Below are positions 24,540 through 35,193 of a DNA stretch of 44,536 bases, piece by piece. This DNA is from Gonapodya prolifera JEL478 (taxonomy: Eukaryota > Monoblepharomycota > Monoblepharidomycetes > Monoblepharidales > Gonapodyaceae), in NCBI GenBank assembly GCA_001574975.1, contig KQ965767.1, forward strand, positions 272,433-316,968. The letters run 5' to 3'. The notes under the pieces were generated by a model. The model was not told the DNA's origin. It did not search any database and saw only the letters and a list, made by a program, of their open reading frames with translations. Each line of letters opens with the position of its first letter. Position 1 is the stretch's first letter. The position numbers and the translations under genes were made by a program.

Positions 24540-24900
24540 CGTATTCTAATGGCATCTGCATGCCGTATTATGGTCCTATGTTGCAACTGTATCCTGGATG
24601 GTCCAATTACGAGGGACAGGTACGAATTGTACCGCTGTAAGTGTTGAATGGTATTTGCAAATTTTGCGACCGTCAGTGACAATTTTTTCCTTCCTTCTCC
24701 CTCAGGTGAGTTCCCTGGATGCAAACGCGCCTTCAACACTTCCGGACACCTTTCTCGACATTCCCGGGGGCATAATTCGGACAGTCGGCCTTATGCTTGC
24801 CCAATACCTGCGTGTGGAGCGAAATTTACGAAAAAAAAAAAACATGCAGCTGTACGTGCCCGCCTTAACTAGGCAAAATGGATTCAGACTGATCGAACCA
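24540..24900 (+). pseudogene. C2H2 zinc-finger remnant with poly-A frameshift
   Basis: Two tandem C2H2 fingers can be read across an intron. An upstream exon ends with YELYR and the first base of a Cys codon, then a GTAAGT donor (about 24638), and an acceptor at about 24705 restores the Cys. The first finger reads C-GEFPG-C-KRAFNTSGHLSRHSRGH with both His present. The second starts YACPIPACGAKF, then runs into 12 A residues (24829-24841), after which the expected His pair is lost in that frame. The other frame resumes with NMQLYVPAL, resembling a finger end with His changed to Tyr. The paired fingers resemble fungal stress or nutrient regulators, but the rest of the gene was not found. Confidence 0.6.
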
Positions 24901-25279
24901 TGCCCAAAGTCACGCCAAAGCCCATTCCCGACGCCTTGGTATTCCTGTACCCCCAGACCTTTCAAACGAAGTTGAACCCTCCCAACACATCACCACAGAT
25001 GGGTTGGCCAGCATTTAAGATGAGGGGAGCTGTGTGGCAAAAAGGTGCGAACCAATGTAGTACAGCAGGTGTACAACATCGATACTATATTGACCCTCGA
25101 CTCCCGGTCCTGGCCCCGCCTGCGCTCACACCACATGCTACCCGAGTACATAGTTGCGCAACCCGGGACGGATCGTCCTCCGCGATCCATGTCTCTCACC
25201 TCTCTGGATGCGGAGATTGTCGCCACAACGTACACACCACCACTGGAGACTTGGGACCCGTTATTGCGTCTTGAACAAC

Positions 25280-25406
25280 GCAGATCGGTCACGTTTGTAG
25301 GTTAGCCTTCACCAATCACCGCTCCACCCCTGGCACTATCATCACCGGGAGGAAACCGAAATCCTGGGAGGACTTTTTTAAAGAGAATAAAGCTGCTTTG
25401 CTGTAG
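25280..25406 (+). pseudogene. 3' stub of an NmrA-like gene
   Basis: This stretch matches the end of the last exon of the NmrA-like gene at 25986-27416. In frame it reads RLAFTNHRSTPGTIITG and RKPKSWEDFFKENKAALL followed by TAG, against RLAFTNHRFTTGTVEIITAR in the intact gene. The similarity continues about 50 bases past the stop (GGCCAGTAATGAAG...). Upstream of 25280 the similarity is lost, so only the final exon end and 3' flank were duplicated or kept. No Rossmann motif is present. Confidence 0.75.
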
Positions 25407-25985
25407 TGTATTGGGCCAGTAATGAAGATTTTATGTAAAGAGTATGGCCCCGACATATGCACGCCGCGCCGAAACTCCTCTCAGTCGTGCAAAGAGTCCG
25501 CAGGCAAGGCGTGTATTTGCGGCCACACCCAATGATGCAAACGCACCGCCCATATTGGCGTTGCTGCACAGGGGATACATTATTTTCCAGCAGTAGATTA
25601 CAGAACACATCGTCCACCCCATGGCCCGTTGGCAGTGCGCCCTTGTGCGTCGAACGTGACTATGATACATTGATGTGCTTTCTTGTCTTCTTCACGCATC
25701 ACGTACCGGTTGAACCCTAGTTGTGTCATTTGACCACGATGACCGTGAGGGGGAAACAGTGAAGAAGGACATCGCGAGCCGAGACAATTCATCGGCGACT
25801 GTCCGTCTTTGCTGACAGGAGACGCGAGGCGAAAGAACGAGCGCAAAGAGATGAGAGGAAGTGTTCCTCGGGCCGAATTCGCGCCTTTTAGCCGGGTGCA
25901 CAGCTCCCGCGTTTCATAAGCACCCAAACTTAAACTCACCCGTTAGAGATGCAAGAGTGTCTGCGGCTGAGTACTACCAGCTGCG

Positions 25986-27416
25986 ATGGCTGGAAACAGA
26001 ATATTTGGTGAGCACCAATCGATATCACGTCGGAATGCATCTTGACGTGATTTTCGTGAAATTGCCTCTGTAGTGACGGGTGCGACCGGCCAAGTCGGGC
26101 AGCACTTGCTCAAGATTCTTTGCCATAAGGTGTGTGGATCAATGCCGGCGGGATAGACGAAGTAACAACCTTCTAAGTTACACTGGTACCAAACTACCTT
26201 TCAGGGAGCGCAAGTTACTGCGTTTGTTCGAAATCCAGGCAAGGTCGAGGCGCTTGGCCTCCCCGTAAAGGTTGCTGTCGGTGACATGAATGATATTCAG
26301 TCCTTTGAGAACGGTAAGCTGCCTGACTACGATAATGTCGGTTCACCCCATCGTTCCCCCTCAAACCTCTGACCAACATATACGCAACTGAAATACACCT
26401 CCTTCCAGCAATCCCTGGTCACACGCACCTGTTCATCCTCTCCGCCTGGGACACAAGCCGTGAAGCGGCGCTCGTGTCTGCCGCCATCAAGGCCGCCCCT
26501 GCGCTGGTTCACGTCGTAAAGTTATCTGCCTTGGGTGCAAGTGCAAGCGGCGAACCAGGAACGGTAGCAGCGCTGCATGGCAAGGCGGAATTGGAGATTG
26601 CAGAAACAGTGAAAGCACATGGAAAGGAGTCGACTGTTGCTGTGACGTACTTAAGGTGAATGAGCCACTTCCCTGGCCAGCGGGTGCGTGTGACGGCGCG
26701 TTACATGTGGCCACTGCCCACTGACCCCACAACTGATGTCGACATGTTCGGTTTTCAAGGCCCCACGATTTCATGGACAATATCCTCCTTTTGGATGCAC
26801 CGAGCATCAAGGCCGACTCCACCATCCGCGGCAACTACAGCGACTCGGCCATCGGGTCGATTTCCGCGTGGGACGTGGCGAACGTCGCTGCAACCGTGCT
26901 CACATCCAACGAGGAAGAGAGGGTCAGATACGCTGGGCTTGGGTTCACTCTCACTGGTACGCTTCACGGAGTTCGAGACGAGGGTTGAGGAAAAGGGGGA
27001 ACGAGCTGTAACAAACACTCATACATGCAGGTCCACAAGCAGTTACATCCGCAGAGAAGTGCGCTCTTGTCAGCAAAGTGATTGGCAAGGAGGTGAAATA
27101 TGTTGATGTTGGTGATGCTGCTTTATATCAGGTACGCTACGGATCTCGGATTGCATTTTATGTGTGATCTTGACATCTCATGAACATATGCTGCCACGAC
27201 CATCGGCCATCCGCCCGCATATCACGAACGGGTCCACAGGCTCTTCTCCCCCACGTGGTACCCTCTATTGCGTATGGAGTGATGCAGATTGGTCAAGCTT
27301 TCAGGTTAGCCTTCACCAACCACCGCTTCACTACAGGCACTGTGGAAATCATCACCGCGAGGAAACCTAAATCGTGGGAGGAGTTTCTCGGAGAGAATAG
27401 AGCTGCTTTGTTGTAA
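25986..27416 (+). CDS. NmrA-like NAD(P)-binding protein
   Basis: Predicted 302-residue atypical short-chain dehydrogenase of the NmrA-like type. Seven exons: 25986-26007, 26074-26129, 26205-26313, 26409-26655, 26760-26956, 27031-27131, 27240-27416. The N terminus reads MAGNRIFVTGATGQVGQHLL, giving the GxxGxxG dinucleotide-binding turn directly after the first strand; the Val codon is split by intron 1. Then come QVTAFVRNPGKVEAL (second strand, Arg as in NADP binders), VGDMNDIQSFENAIPG and HVVKLSALGAS, where the catalytic Tyr-x3-Lys of classical SDRs is absent, as usual in the family. Members serve as redox sensors (NmrA, HSCARG) or as quinone or secondary-metabolite reductases; which applies cannot be told here. 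A C-terminal stub of a second copy lies 0.6 kb upstream. Confidence 0.87.
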
Positions 27417-27847
27417 ATTATGGAGCAAATAATGAAGTTTGGAAGAGTGTGGCCCCAACTTACATTGACCCAACGGTGCGAGTAAGTCCCAACCATCTAT
27501 TGAATCTGCGACCGGCACTCACCAATCAACTTCTCTACCAATGCCCACTACTTCCACCGCTGCACTTCTTGGGGGAAAATCGCCATCCTGTTCAAGATAT
27601 GCTCCAACAACTGTCTAGAATGGCATAAGTGATGTCAGTGAACGACACACTTGAACACGCAACCAGCGCACACAGCATATCTTACCGGACGAAAAGCAAT
27701 CCACCACTGAAAGAGCGTGACCAGGAAGCAGTCATGAAGGAATTTCATTCGATCTGGACGAAGCGTGTTTGGGGAGAGCTAAACAGGAAACTCATGCCAG
27801 GAGATAGCAAATGCAATACCCACACGGATCATCACGTCATGCCGTGA

Positions 27848-27998
27848 CGAACATTCGCGAAGTTCGAGTTCGCTTCGAAATTGCGAACTCGAACTCGAAT
27901 GGGTGTGTTGGGGTGTTCGGTGTTCGGGTGTCAAATCGAACACGAACACGAATGTGGGACGTGTTCGTAGTTGCACCAAAGATTCGCGAATGTATTCG
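27848..27998. repeat. Small fold-back (inverted-repeat) element, MITE-like
   Basis: Outer arms CGAACATTCGCGAA (27848-27861) and TTCGCGAATGTATTCG (27983-27998) are near-perfect inverted repeats. Inner arms are GTGTTCGGTGTTCG (about 27914-27927) and CGAACACGAACAC (about 27937-27949). The whole stretch is made of GTTCG and CGAAC words and would fold into a long hairpin. Size and structure suggest a non-autonomous DNA element. No clear target-site duplication was identified, and it could instead be a simple-sequence expansion. Confidence 0.5.
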
Positions 27999-28559
27999 AG
28001 GAAATATCAATGTAGGCCTCCCTAGAGCTATTTAAAATTGACATCTTGAATCCAGAATGTCTTGAAGCATGGCGATCGTGATGGATCGGGGAGAGTGAAT
28101 CCTCATTCCACCTCCCAGAGGAAGCAATGCCCTACGCCCCAATCAATCATGGCAGCCTCTCCATCTCCACCGGTACCTTTGGATGATGAGATTATCGGAT
28201 GGTGAGGAGGAAACGAGGTTGGGACTTGGGTTGGTGCCGATTGGCCGAACACTCAACTCCACGGACGTCGATGCGCCAATCCCAATACAAATAACTGCAT
28301 AAAAAAGGGCGCGATGGCAGGATGGCTTAAATACGACAAGTTTTTCACCTTTTGGGACGCCGGTGCCGGAAAAACTGTCACAGACAGTGATAATCATTTT
28401 GCACACTGTAATTGCAAGAAATGCAGGCGGGAGTCACTGTTTTCCCGTCGTCAAGTATTGTTTTTACATCTGTATTAACATTTCTACTTTGGCCAAAGTA
28501 ACAAAAAAATAATTGCAAAGTCCAACCCCCATTCTCCACACTCACCTTTAATTCAATTC

Positions 28560-29400
28560 AGCTCTAAAGGTGTCAAAGTGGTTCGTCATGGCATGATCAT
28601 CATGAAGGACAAGGATTGCCAGACAGAGATCTTATGAGGAAAGCCAGATTTGTTGCTAAGGGATATATCAGCAAGTTACTGGAGACACGAGCACACCTGT
28701 TGGACATTCCACATCATTCAAAATCTTCTTTGCTCTCGTTCCTCTTCTCAGTCTGGAACCCAACCTGATTGACTTTGACACAGCATTCCTTCAGGCTGAG
28801 CTCCCACTTGAAAAGTACCATTTCATCCGCTTACCTGACAACACCCCAGATTACATCCTGGACAAGTATGGTTGGGAGAAAGGCCAGGTAGTGCTGGTGG
28901 TGAAGCCGCTGTATGGATCAAGGGAAGCACCTAGAGAGTGGTATGACGGCATCACGGAATACTTCCAGAAGGAATGTGGTCTCACACCTACCAAAACGGA
29001 TCCATGTCTGTTTATCAAGCCAGAAGGAGGACTTGCACTTGTGCACGTCAACAATGTCTTCCAGGCAAACCCAAAAGGATCTGGAGGGAATGAATGTCTC
29101 ACGGAAACAGGAAACAATTTGCAATTAAAGATCTTGGCGTACCTTGTATTGGTCTCAGACATGAGATCAGAATCAGTAATGGGAGTGTAACACTCTTGAA
29201 CGTGAAGTACACAGAGGAAATGTTAACAAAGTTTGGAATTTGTCACTAGCACAGATAACCTTGCTGACGTATTCACAAAGCCACTCAAACGCGCAGCATT
29301 CAGGAAAATTAGAAGCTTCATGAATCTCTCAAACATTGGAGACAAAAAAAGGGACTGGAAACATGGATGTTGTCAAATGGGGTAGAATTGAAATTCTGCC
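28560..29400 (+). mobile_element. Ty1/copia retrotransposon fragment, internally deleted
   Basis: Reads as the reverse-transcriptase part of a copia-type polyprotein. From about 28640 it reads ARFVAKGY, then frameshifts, then STPVGHSTSFKIFFALVPL, then LIDFDTAFLQAELPLEKYHF (DTAFLQ is an RT motif), VKPLYGSREAPREWYD and LTPTKTDPCLF. The box that should be YVDD reads VHVNNV (about 29044-29060), so both catalytic Asp residues are lost. Near 29190-29250 most of RNase H is missing, and the tail TDNLADVFTKPLKRAAFRKI (about 29251-29310) marks the end of pol. A polypurine tract (about 29342-29356) is followed by TGGATGTTGTCAA, a plausible 3' LTR start. Gag, protease, integrase and the 5' LTR are not seen. 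The element is dead. Confidence 0.85.
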
Positions 29401-29599
29401 AGACATCCAATCATATTTGACCACGTAGAAAGAGCTAGTTTGATAAGCTAGTAGTTTATCCATTTCTTTTGTCTTCGTTCTTGGACAGAATCATATTGAC
29501 GGGTGTGGACCAGCTACAATTCAAACATAAGCATGAATTGGTCGGACCAAGACTTCTGGAACCTGAAACTCAGTTTGACACCATTATGTGGAGCGATCA

Positions 29600-29835
29600 T
29601 GAGCACGGCTTCAAAGCCTCGCCCACATCTTTGTCCGCACTTTCGCCTTTCAAAAGGTCTCATAGTTGTGTCAGAGCTCCGAGACTACCTTTTGCTTTAT
29701 TGGGTCTTTGGAGGCCGGCAGCGGGGGCTGGCTTGTATGCGACTAAAGCTAACGGAGTGAAATTCACCCAATATGCCCTCTGAAGCAGCTTGAGGAGGTG
29801 CGGTGGAGGTGTCTGGTGTCCAGCCAACCATGGTA
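29600..29835 (-). pseudogene. Unknown repeated family, copy 3 (first-exon fragment)
   Basis: About 200 bases align, by eye at roughly three quarters identity, with the first-exon region of copy 1 (23890-24085) on the same strand. Shared words include CAAAAGGTCT, AGCTCCGAGA, TTTTGCTTTAT and CAACCATGGTAT. The frame is interrupted by stops (for example the TAA after RPPKTQ on the minus strand). The second and third exons are absent; the copia fragment lies just beyond where they would be. A very short match to the 5' flank of the intact copy also occurs near 30141-30172. Confidence 0.55.
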
Positions 29836-30602
29836 TTTGTTAAAGAAAGGATTTGGAGGGGCGAATAATGGCTGACGTTTGAGTCCTTTGATCAGGTGAC
29901 GATCAAAAAGCTTTGACGCCATCGAAGAAAAGCGGTAAAGGGTCTATTGCCTGGTGGGAGAGAATGACGCCATCTCCACTACAAAGGGCAATGTGCCGCA
30001 TTGAGAGTTGAGAATAACACCGTATTTCTTTCGGTTTGTCAAAGAATGAAGCCGACCTCAATGATCCACGTAGGCTGTCTCGCGTTCTCATTCACCTCCA
30101 TTCTGCGCCGATTGAGCACCTCATGTGGGTGCGTTGGTCGTGGCGGATGCCCGGACAGTTATGGAACCGTACTACCTTGGTTTACGAGTTTATACGGTAC
30201 GACAATGCCCGTCGAGATCAATTGCCCACCAACGGCAGTCCGGACTCCAAAGTCCCAAAGAGTGAAACTCCATTACGCTTTCTGATGTGCAAACGTATTC
30301 CAAGACTCTTTCATTGAAGCAGTCAAAGCCCAACACCCAAACTGTCGCCCCCGTGATCCTTTCCATCTTATCTGACTTCCTAATTTGTAATACTCTTCAT
30401 CGGTGCCTTACATCTACGGAAGGCCCACACGTGGCAGTCCAACACTTTGGCCTGCCCAATCTCCCTCGTGTCATTTTGACGATAAGGCTCATCATTTCTC
30501 GACGCTTTGAACGCTCTATAGTTTGTCAGGCACTTCATACATGAGATATGAATATAAATATAGATGAAATCATATAAGAATGTTGCAAAAATTCCACGAA
30601 TT

Positions 30603-31457
30603 CTAGTGTTCGATTGTCCTGGCAGCCCACAAATTGGTCTCTTGAAGAAGTTTGGCGATTTTGGATGGATTTGCCAACTGGTGCGACTCCGGCAGGTTTT
30701 GCTCTGTCGTATTGACATCGTTCAAAGTCCTCAACTTGATCCCGAACGTTTCCAGTGCGCGTTGAACGTCTTCAAGATCCAGCATTTTTCCCAAAACGGC
30801 ATCGAGCTCTTCCATTCGTTCGGCGAATATGGATTGAGACAAGATGGCACCCGTGGCAACATCGTACCGATACCGCACCAGGAGATTGCCTTGCCACGCT
30901 TGTGCAAAGACGTTTTTGATGAAATGGTTCGACACCCCGAAGCAGTTGCCGTCCTCCAAGCTGGTGACGGTGAATTGTTCGTCCGAAGTAATGTCCTAAT
31001 GACACGTGGGTTGGTGCAGGCGGGTCACGTCGCGTCCGTTGCGTCCGTTTAGTCCGATGAAACTGCGCGGGCGAAGAAGGTGCAACGTACCGTGACGCCA
31101 AAGTGAAGCACGATCATAAACACCGACCAGAAAGCCCCAGCGTTCGTTGGGAATCGGCCAAGGCTATCAACGAATGTGGTGTGCCCGAAATACATTCATG
31201 GTGGAACAATTACGTGGCGACTAAGCAGCCTGGACTCACTTCTTCCACTGCCCGACAAAGCCCGCAGTATACGAAGGGACTGCATCGTCCTCCTTCAATC
31301 GACCTTTCACGTAGTTCACATAGTTCCCTCGTATCGCCGTGAGTACTTTTTGTTTTATCAGGGCTGTGTGGTCCCCGGGACCGGCAGCTTGCGCCGGTTG
31401 GCCGAGATGGGCAAAATCACCGGAGATTTTCTCTCCGGTGGACCCCAGAGGCGCCAT
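30603..31457 (-). CDS. Unknown repeated family, copy 2 (intact, hypothetical protein)
   Basis: I do not recognise this protein. Predicted 227 residues from three minus-strand exons, 31457-31240, 31163-31091 and 30995-30603, with GT-AG borders, matching phases and no stops. Residues 1-73 include IKQKVLTAIRGNYVNYVKGR and end in FVGQWK. The second exon encodes a Phe/Val-rich stretch, AFWSVFMIVLHFGVT, that could be one membrane or buried helix. The third has SLEDGNCFGVSNHFIK, LLVRYRYDVATGAILSQSIF and a predicted helical end (LDLEDVQRALETFGIKLRTL). A decayed copy (23230-24090) keeps the same exons, so the structure is supported by comparison. The start at 31457 is the first ATG of the open frame; extra upstream exons are possible. 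It may be a host gene family or a passenger of a mobile element. Confidence 0.5.
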
Positions 31458-31849
31458 CGGTGTGTCTTTTGTGGCGAATGCCCGGTCAGTTATGGTGCCG
31501 TCCCTTTTTAGGAGTTGCGGTGGTGCAGGGCGGTGCCCTTCGTCAACTTGTCTGGGTCACACATTTGGGCACACGCGTTCATGGTGGAAACGTGACTCGC
31601 GACGAGACACCAAGCCTGCGTATAGTTTGAATCATTCGCGCCATCGAAAGCAGAAATGGAAAGAGATTACATCCCACACCGAGCTCCGATAAGTTTCGTT
31701 TGGCACGATGTATTACGTCAGAAGCATGCAGTTACAATATACATGAAATAATGGGGATGAATCAGCCAGTGATCTGTAAAGTGTTTGTACGAATATAGCT
31801 ACCTTTGACTGGGGGACTGTTCTCTTGAAGAAGTTTCCTGTGGGTGTTG

Positions 31850-32629
31850 TGAACGTCGTACTAGAATCAAGAGCAAACAGGAGTAAGACTCCCAAGAACG
31901 TGACGACAGTGGTGACGGTGGTTTTCAGGGCAGCAATGACGAAAACAAATGTGATTTAGGTGTAGATAGCGAAGACGGCTTCCTTGGTAGGTCCACCTGG
32001 AAGGATGGTTTTGTGTGGGTTGAGCACGCCCAACATTGTGATTATGCTTCTTTCTCTTACCAGGGTTGATAGTACCGCTCATCGCCAAAAGATTATAAAC
32101 ACCCAAACTTGTGACATATCCACCGAATGTCGTCATGGCGGTGTTACCAAAGAGATCCATGGGAACAGATCAATTGACGACTGTTGGATACCAGCTCCAT
32201 TATGTCCTTCTCTCCCGATGCCCTCTATCCTCACCTTTCCCGTGAGCTGGATCCCAGCGACAATCAGTTGAAGGAGACCAGTCACGGCAAAAAAAGTGAA
32301 AACAACTCCCGCCCCGGATGCTCCTGTTGGTCCAATCCAGTTTTAAGCTCAGTATTAAATGTCAAAACACACGATACGTGCAATGGGAACCGATCCCACC
32401 AATGAGTCCCGCACTGAGTAGTCCAACCAACATGACCTGAGCTGAGAATCCGAAGAGACCAAACGCAATCGAGTTCTAGTCTGGTTGGAATCGTAGAGGC
32501 GCACAGTATCGATTGCCTGCAGGCTGCAGATGCAACCCAATTCGACAAACTCACAGCGCTCGTTGCATGGGCGTTGACTTTGATCGGAACATCAGTGCTC
32601 AAAGGTGCTGCCGCAATGTCGGATGCCAT
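31850..32629 (-). pseudogene. GPR1/FUN34/YaaH-family transporter, copy 4 (inverted, 3'-truncated)
   Basis: Distant fourth copy, 25 kb from the array and inverted. Exon 1 from 32629 reads MASDIAAAPLSTDVPIKVN then HATSA, close to copy 1. Exon 2 (about 32471-32396) reads NSIAFGLFGFSAQVMLVGLL, exon 3 (about 32335-32248) GASGAGVVFTFFAVTGLLQL, and exon 4 (about 32159-32066) GNTAMTTFGGYVTSLGVYNL. Exon 5 (about 32005-31870) has lost three codons and has TAA in place of a Tyr codon (about 31963). Exons 6 and 7 are missing; the sequence diverges after about 31850. The copy differs from all three array members by many substitutions, so it is an old duplicate. Confidence 0.8.
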
Positions 32630-32686
32630 GATATCGATTTAGGACTATGTGGGTGGGTCAGTCAGATGAAGTGTCGCAATAGTATA

Positions 32687-32703
32687 TGTTATGGGGGGCA
32701 GAG
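32687..32703 (-). promoter_or_regulatory. Diverged promoter box of transporter copy 4
   Basis: On the minus strand CTCTGCCCCCCATAACA lies 58 bases before the ATG of copy 4. It matches the array box CTCTGTCCCCCATCGGCA in its first half only. The match is short and C-rich, so chance cannot be excluded. Confidence 0.3.
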
Positions 32704-33132
32704 TTGGTCAACGTTTTCGATTATCCCTCCCCGCATGCAGGTGGGTAGGTGGGTGACAGCGCACGGAGTGGTAGGCCTGACAGCGGGAGGCAAATCAATA
32801 CCAGATGAAAAGAGAGTAAATACACATTACATTTCCTACATATGATCCATTCACCACCAACAACGAGGTACCGGTTAGCGCAATGAGTTAAGATCGTTGA
32901 GAAGAAGGCGGGAAGAACAATATTAAGTATGTACATAGCCAGGAAACGACTACATTCATCGAGCTCCAAAGTCGACGCTCTCCCATTCTGTTCTGCCGGC
33001 AAAATGCACTCCACGTGGCTACCGTCCATTTTAAGAAAGAGATGAATGTGCAAACAGGTAGGGCGGATGCATATGTGCCACAATTGTGCAGTTCCGACAA
33101 CTCCACCCGAAATTCGAACACAACACCCAATC

Positions 33133-34405
33133 ATGTCCGGTGATAGTGCATCTGTTGAGTCACGACTTAAGTCGACGGACGAAACTGGCCGTCGGAGAGC
33201 CATCCTCATCACAGGTTAGTTGTAAATCATGTCGGAGTATGACATCCGACAATGCGTGCGATTCCGCCGCCGGGTGAGCCAGAGACTCACCGTTCTACGT
33301 GCGCTAGGCTCGGCGTCTGGGATCGGACTCGAAACGGCCAGAATTTTCAACTCGCATGGGTGGTTCGTGGTTGCGGTGGACAATAATGCCACCACCTCGA
33401 CGGACAAAGCAACCGGCCGCCCACGACGCGGTCTAGACGAGCTAAAAACCGAGTTTGGCGACGCAAATGTACACACCGCCGTCGTCGACGTGTCCAAGAA
33501 AGACGCCTTTGATGCCCTCATCTCGGAATTGGAGACGATCCTACCAGAACGATGCGGCTCTTCCATGGCAGTTCTGGACGTCGTCTTCGCAAACGCTGGA
33601 ATCGGGAGAGGTGGTCTTTGGTCCGAGCAGGCGTGGCAAGACCACCTTGATGTTGTAAACATCAACTTCGTTGGAGTAATGGTGACAATATACAGTGCGC
33701 TCAAGCTCATGAAGGGGACGCCAGGTGGTCTCGTATTCTCGACTAGCTCCTGTAGTGCAATGGTGAGTGGGCAACCGGACGAATATCGTACGAAGGGTCA
33801 TTCATCGCCGTTGTTTCTATTTTTAGTACAGCATGCCAGGTATTGCGACGTACTCCGCAGCCAAGCACGCTGTGAAGGGCCTGACCGAGGCGCTCTCCAT
33901 CGAGCTTGGCTCCTTTGGAATTCGTGTCGCTGATACCCTCCCAGGAACAATCAACACGCCACGTGGGTATCCTCTAGCGTCTGCCGGCATATCCATCGTC
34001 ACTGGTGATGACTTTTCCTTCCAGTCATGCCCACTGCCTCGGCAGAAAAAGCTTCAGCTGCACCCGAGAAATCCCCGTTCCGCCTGATCGAACCAGCACA
34101 AGTAGCAGAGTGTGTTTGGAAGTCATGGGTAAATGACCCCGACGGCAAAGATGCGCTCGGTGATTCGACGCAAGATCGAATCCACTGGTACGTCCCAGAA
34201 GAGTTGCAGGTGAGACTCTGGTTTCCGCTTTTACAATCGGCACGCAGCAACCAACATGCGTTTTTTGCGACAGAGCGATGTCGATGCTGTCGTCAACACT
34301 CGTGGAGGTGCAGAAAAGATCAGAGGTCTGTACCGAGAGACTATGTGGAAACAATGGGAGGCGGCAATTCAGGCCGCTGCTGCTGCAAAGGCAGCTGATG
34401 TTTAA
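33133..34405 (+). CDS. Short-chain dehydrogenase/reductase (SDR)
   Basis: Predicted 329-residue classical SDR, an NAD(P)-dependent alcohol/ketone oxidoreductase; substrate unknown. Five exons: 33133-33214, 33308-33762, 33827-33962, 34025-34209, 34274-34405. The nucleotide-binding motif TGSASGIG (about residues 27-34) is split by intron 1. NAG occurs in FANAGIGRGG, the catalytic Ser lies in the run FSTSSCSAM, and the catalytic pair is YSAAKHAVK (Tyr-x3-Lys) in exon 3. The second strand ends VVAVDNN, where the Asp suggests NAD rather than NADP. The C-terminal 90 residues (from about PLMPTASAEK) are polar, then end in an Ala-rich helix. It is divergent from transporter copy 4, about 500 bases away, and ends 25 bases before the next possible start codon. 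Confidence 0.9.
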
Positions 34406-34851
34406 TTTAGGACTGTAATCTATACTTACAATGTCGGGAAAATCGAAGCTTTCAGCTGAGCGCTTTTATCGCAGTTCAGTTGAATCGCAACCAAATCCCA
34501 ATGGTGAGTCTCCCGATGGGTCCTCTGGAGGCGGAAATCCGAGTATGTGATGCTGTGACTGTCCTGCGCCGGGATAGTGGATGGCGTGGGTCGGGATGGC
34601 CGTGAAGAGTGTCCACGTCGACGATCGACATGCTTGCAGTTAAGCCAATGTCCGACTGGATTTACTAACAGCTGGCTCACTACGCTGGTTGTCGATGCCA
34701 AGACACTACTGTATCTGATACGTGGAATCATCATGAGCTCTCAGTGAAAAGGATCAGAGCTGTCGGCAAAAGGACGGTTTCTTGCAATGGCCATCAGCGC
34801 ATCCATCCTCCACCCGGAGCTTTCCAGCTGATGCTCCTTTAAATGTCTTCC

Positions 34852-35193
34852 TAGGCTTCACCTCTGACTATCCCTCCCGGCACTGACCTCGTCGCCTTGC
34901 AAGCCGAACAACTCAGACAAATCGAGGAGCTGAAAGCGAAAGTGGCAGCCGCCGAAGCCCGGTCTGCCGAGCTCGACCGCGAAAACGAGGAGATACAGGC
35001 CAAGATAATGGAGCTGGCCGCCAAGAATGCGGAGCTGGCCTCGAGTAATTTGGAGGCGGCAAAGAGGAACGCAGATCTGGAGAGGGAGAATGCTGAGTTG
35101 GAAAAGGCGCTGGGTATGGAACCCGGAGCGCCGCTTCCAGGAGAAGTCCGAGAAGGGGAATCACCCGTGGGCGCTGCGGCAACTGCTCCGTGA
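34852..35193 (+). CDS. Small coiled-coil protein (5' end uncertain)
   Basis: An open frame after a CTAG splice-acceptor-like site (34851-34854) encodes about 113 residues: a short Pro-rich lead (SPLTIPPGTDLVAL), then about 70 residues of strong heptad pattern rich in Ala, Glu, Leu and Lys (for example IEELKAKVAAAEARSAELD), then a Pro/Gly/Ala tail and TGA. The coiled coil suggests a dimer; nothing else can be inferred. The start is unresolved. An ATG at 34843 is in frame but is followed by TAG at its fourth codon, and an ATG at 34431 opens a 38-codon exon (MSGKSKLSAERFYRSS) whose donors do not match the phase. Either a missed middle exon or a nonsense mutation explains this. Confidence 0.5.
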
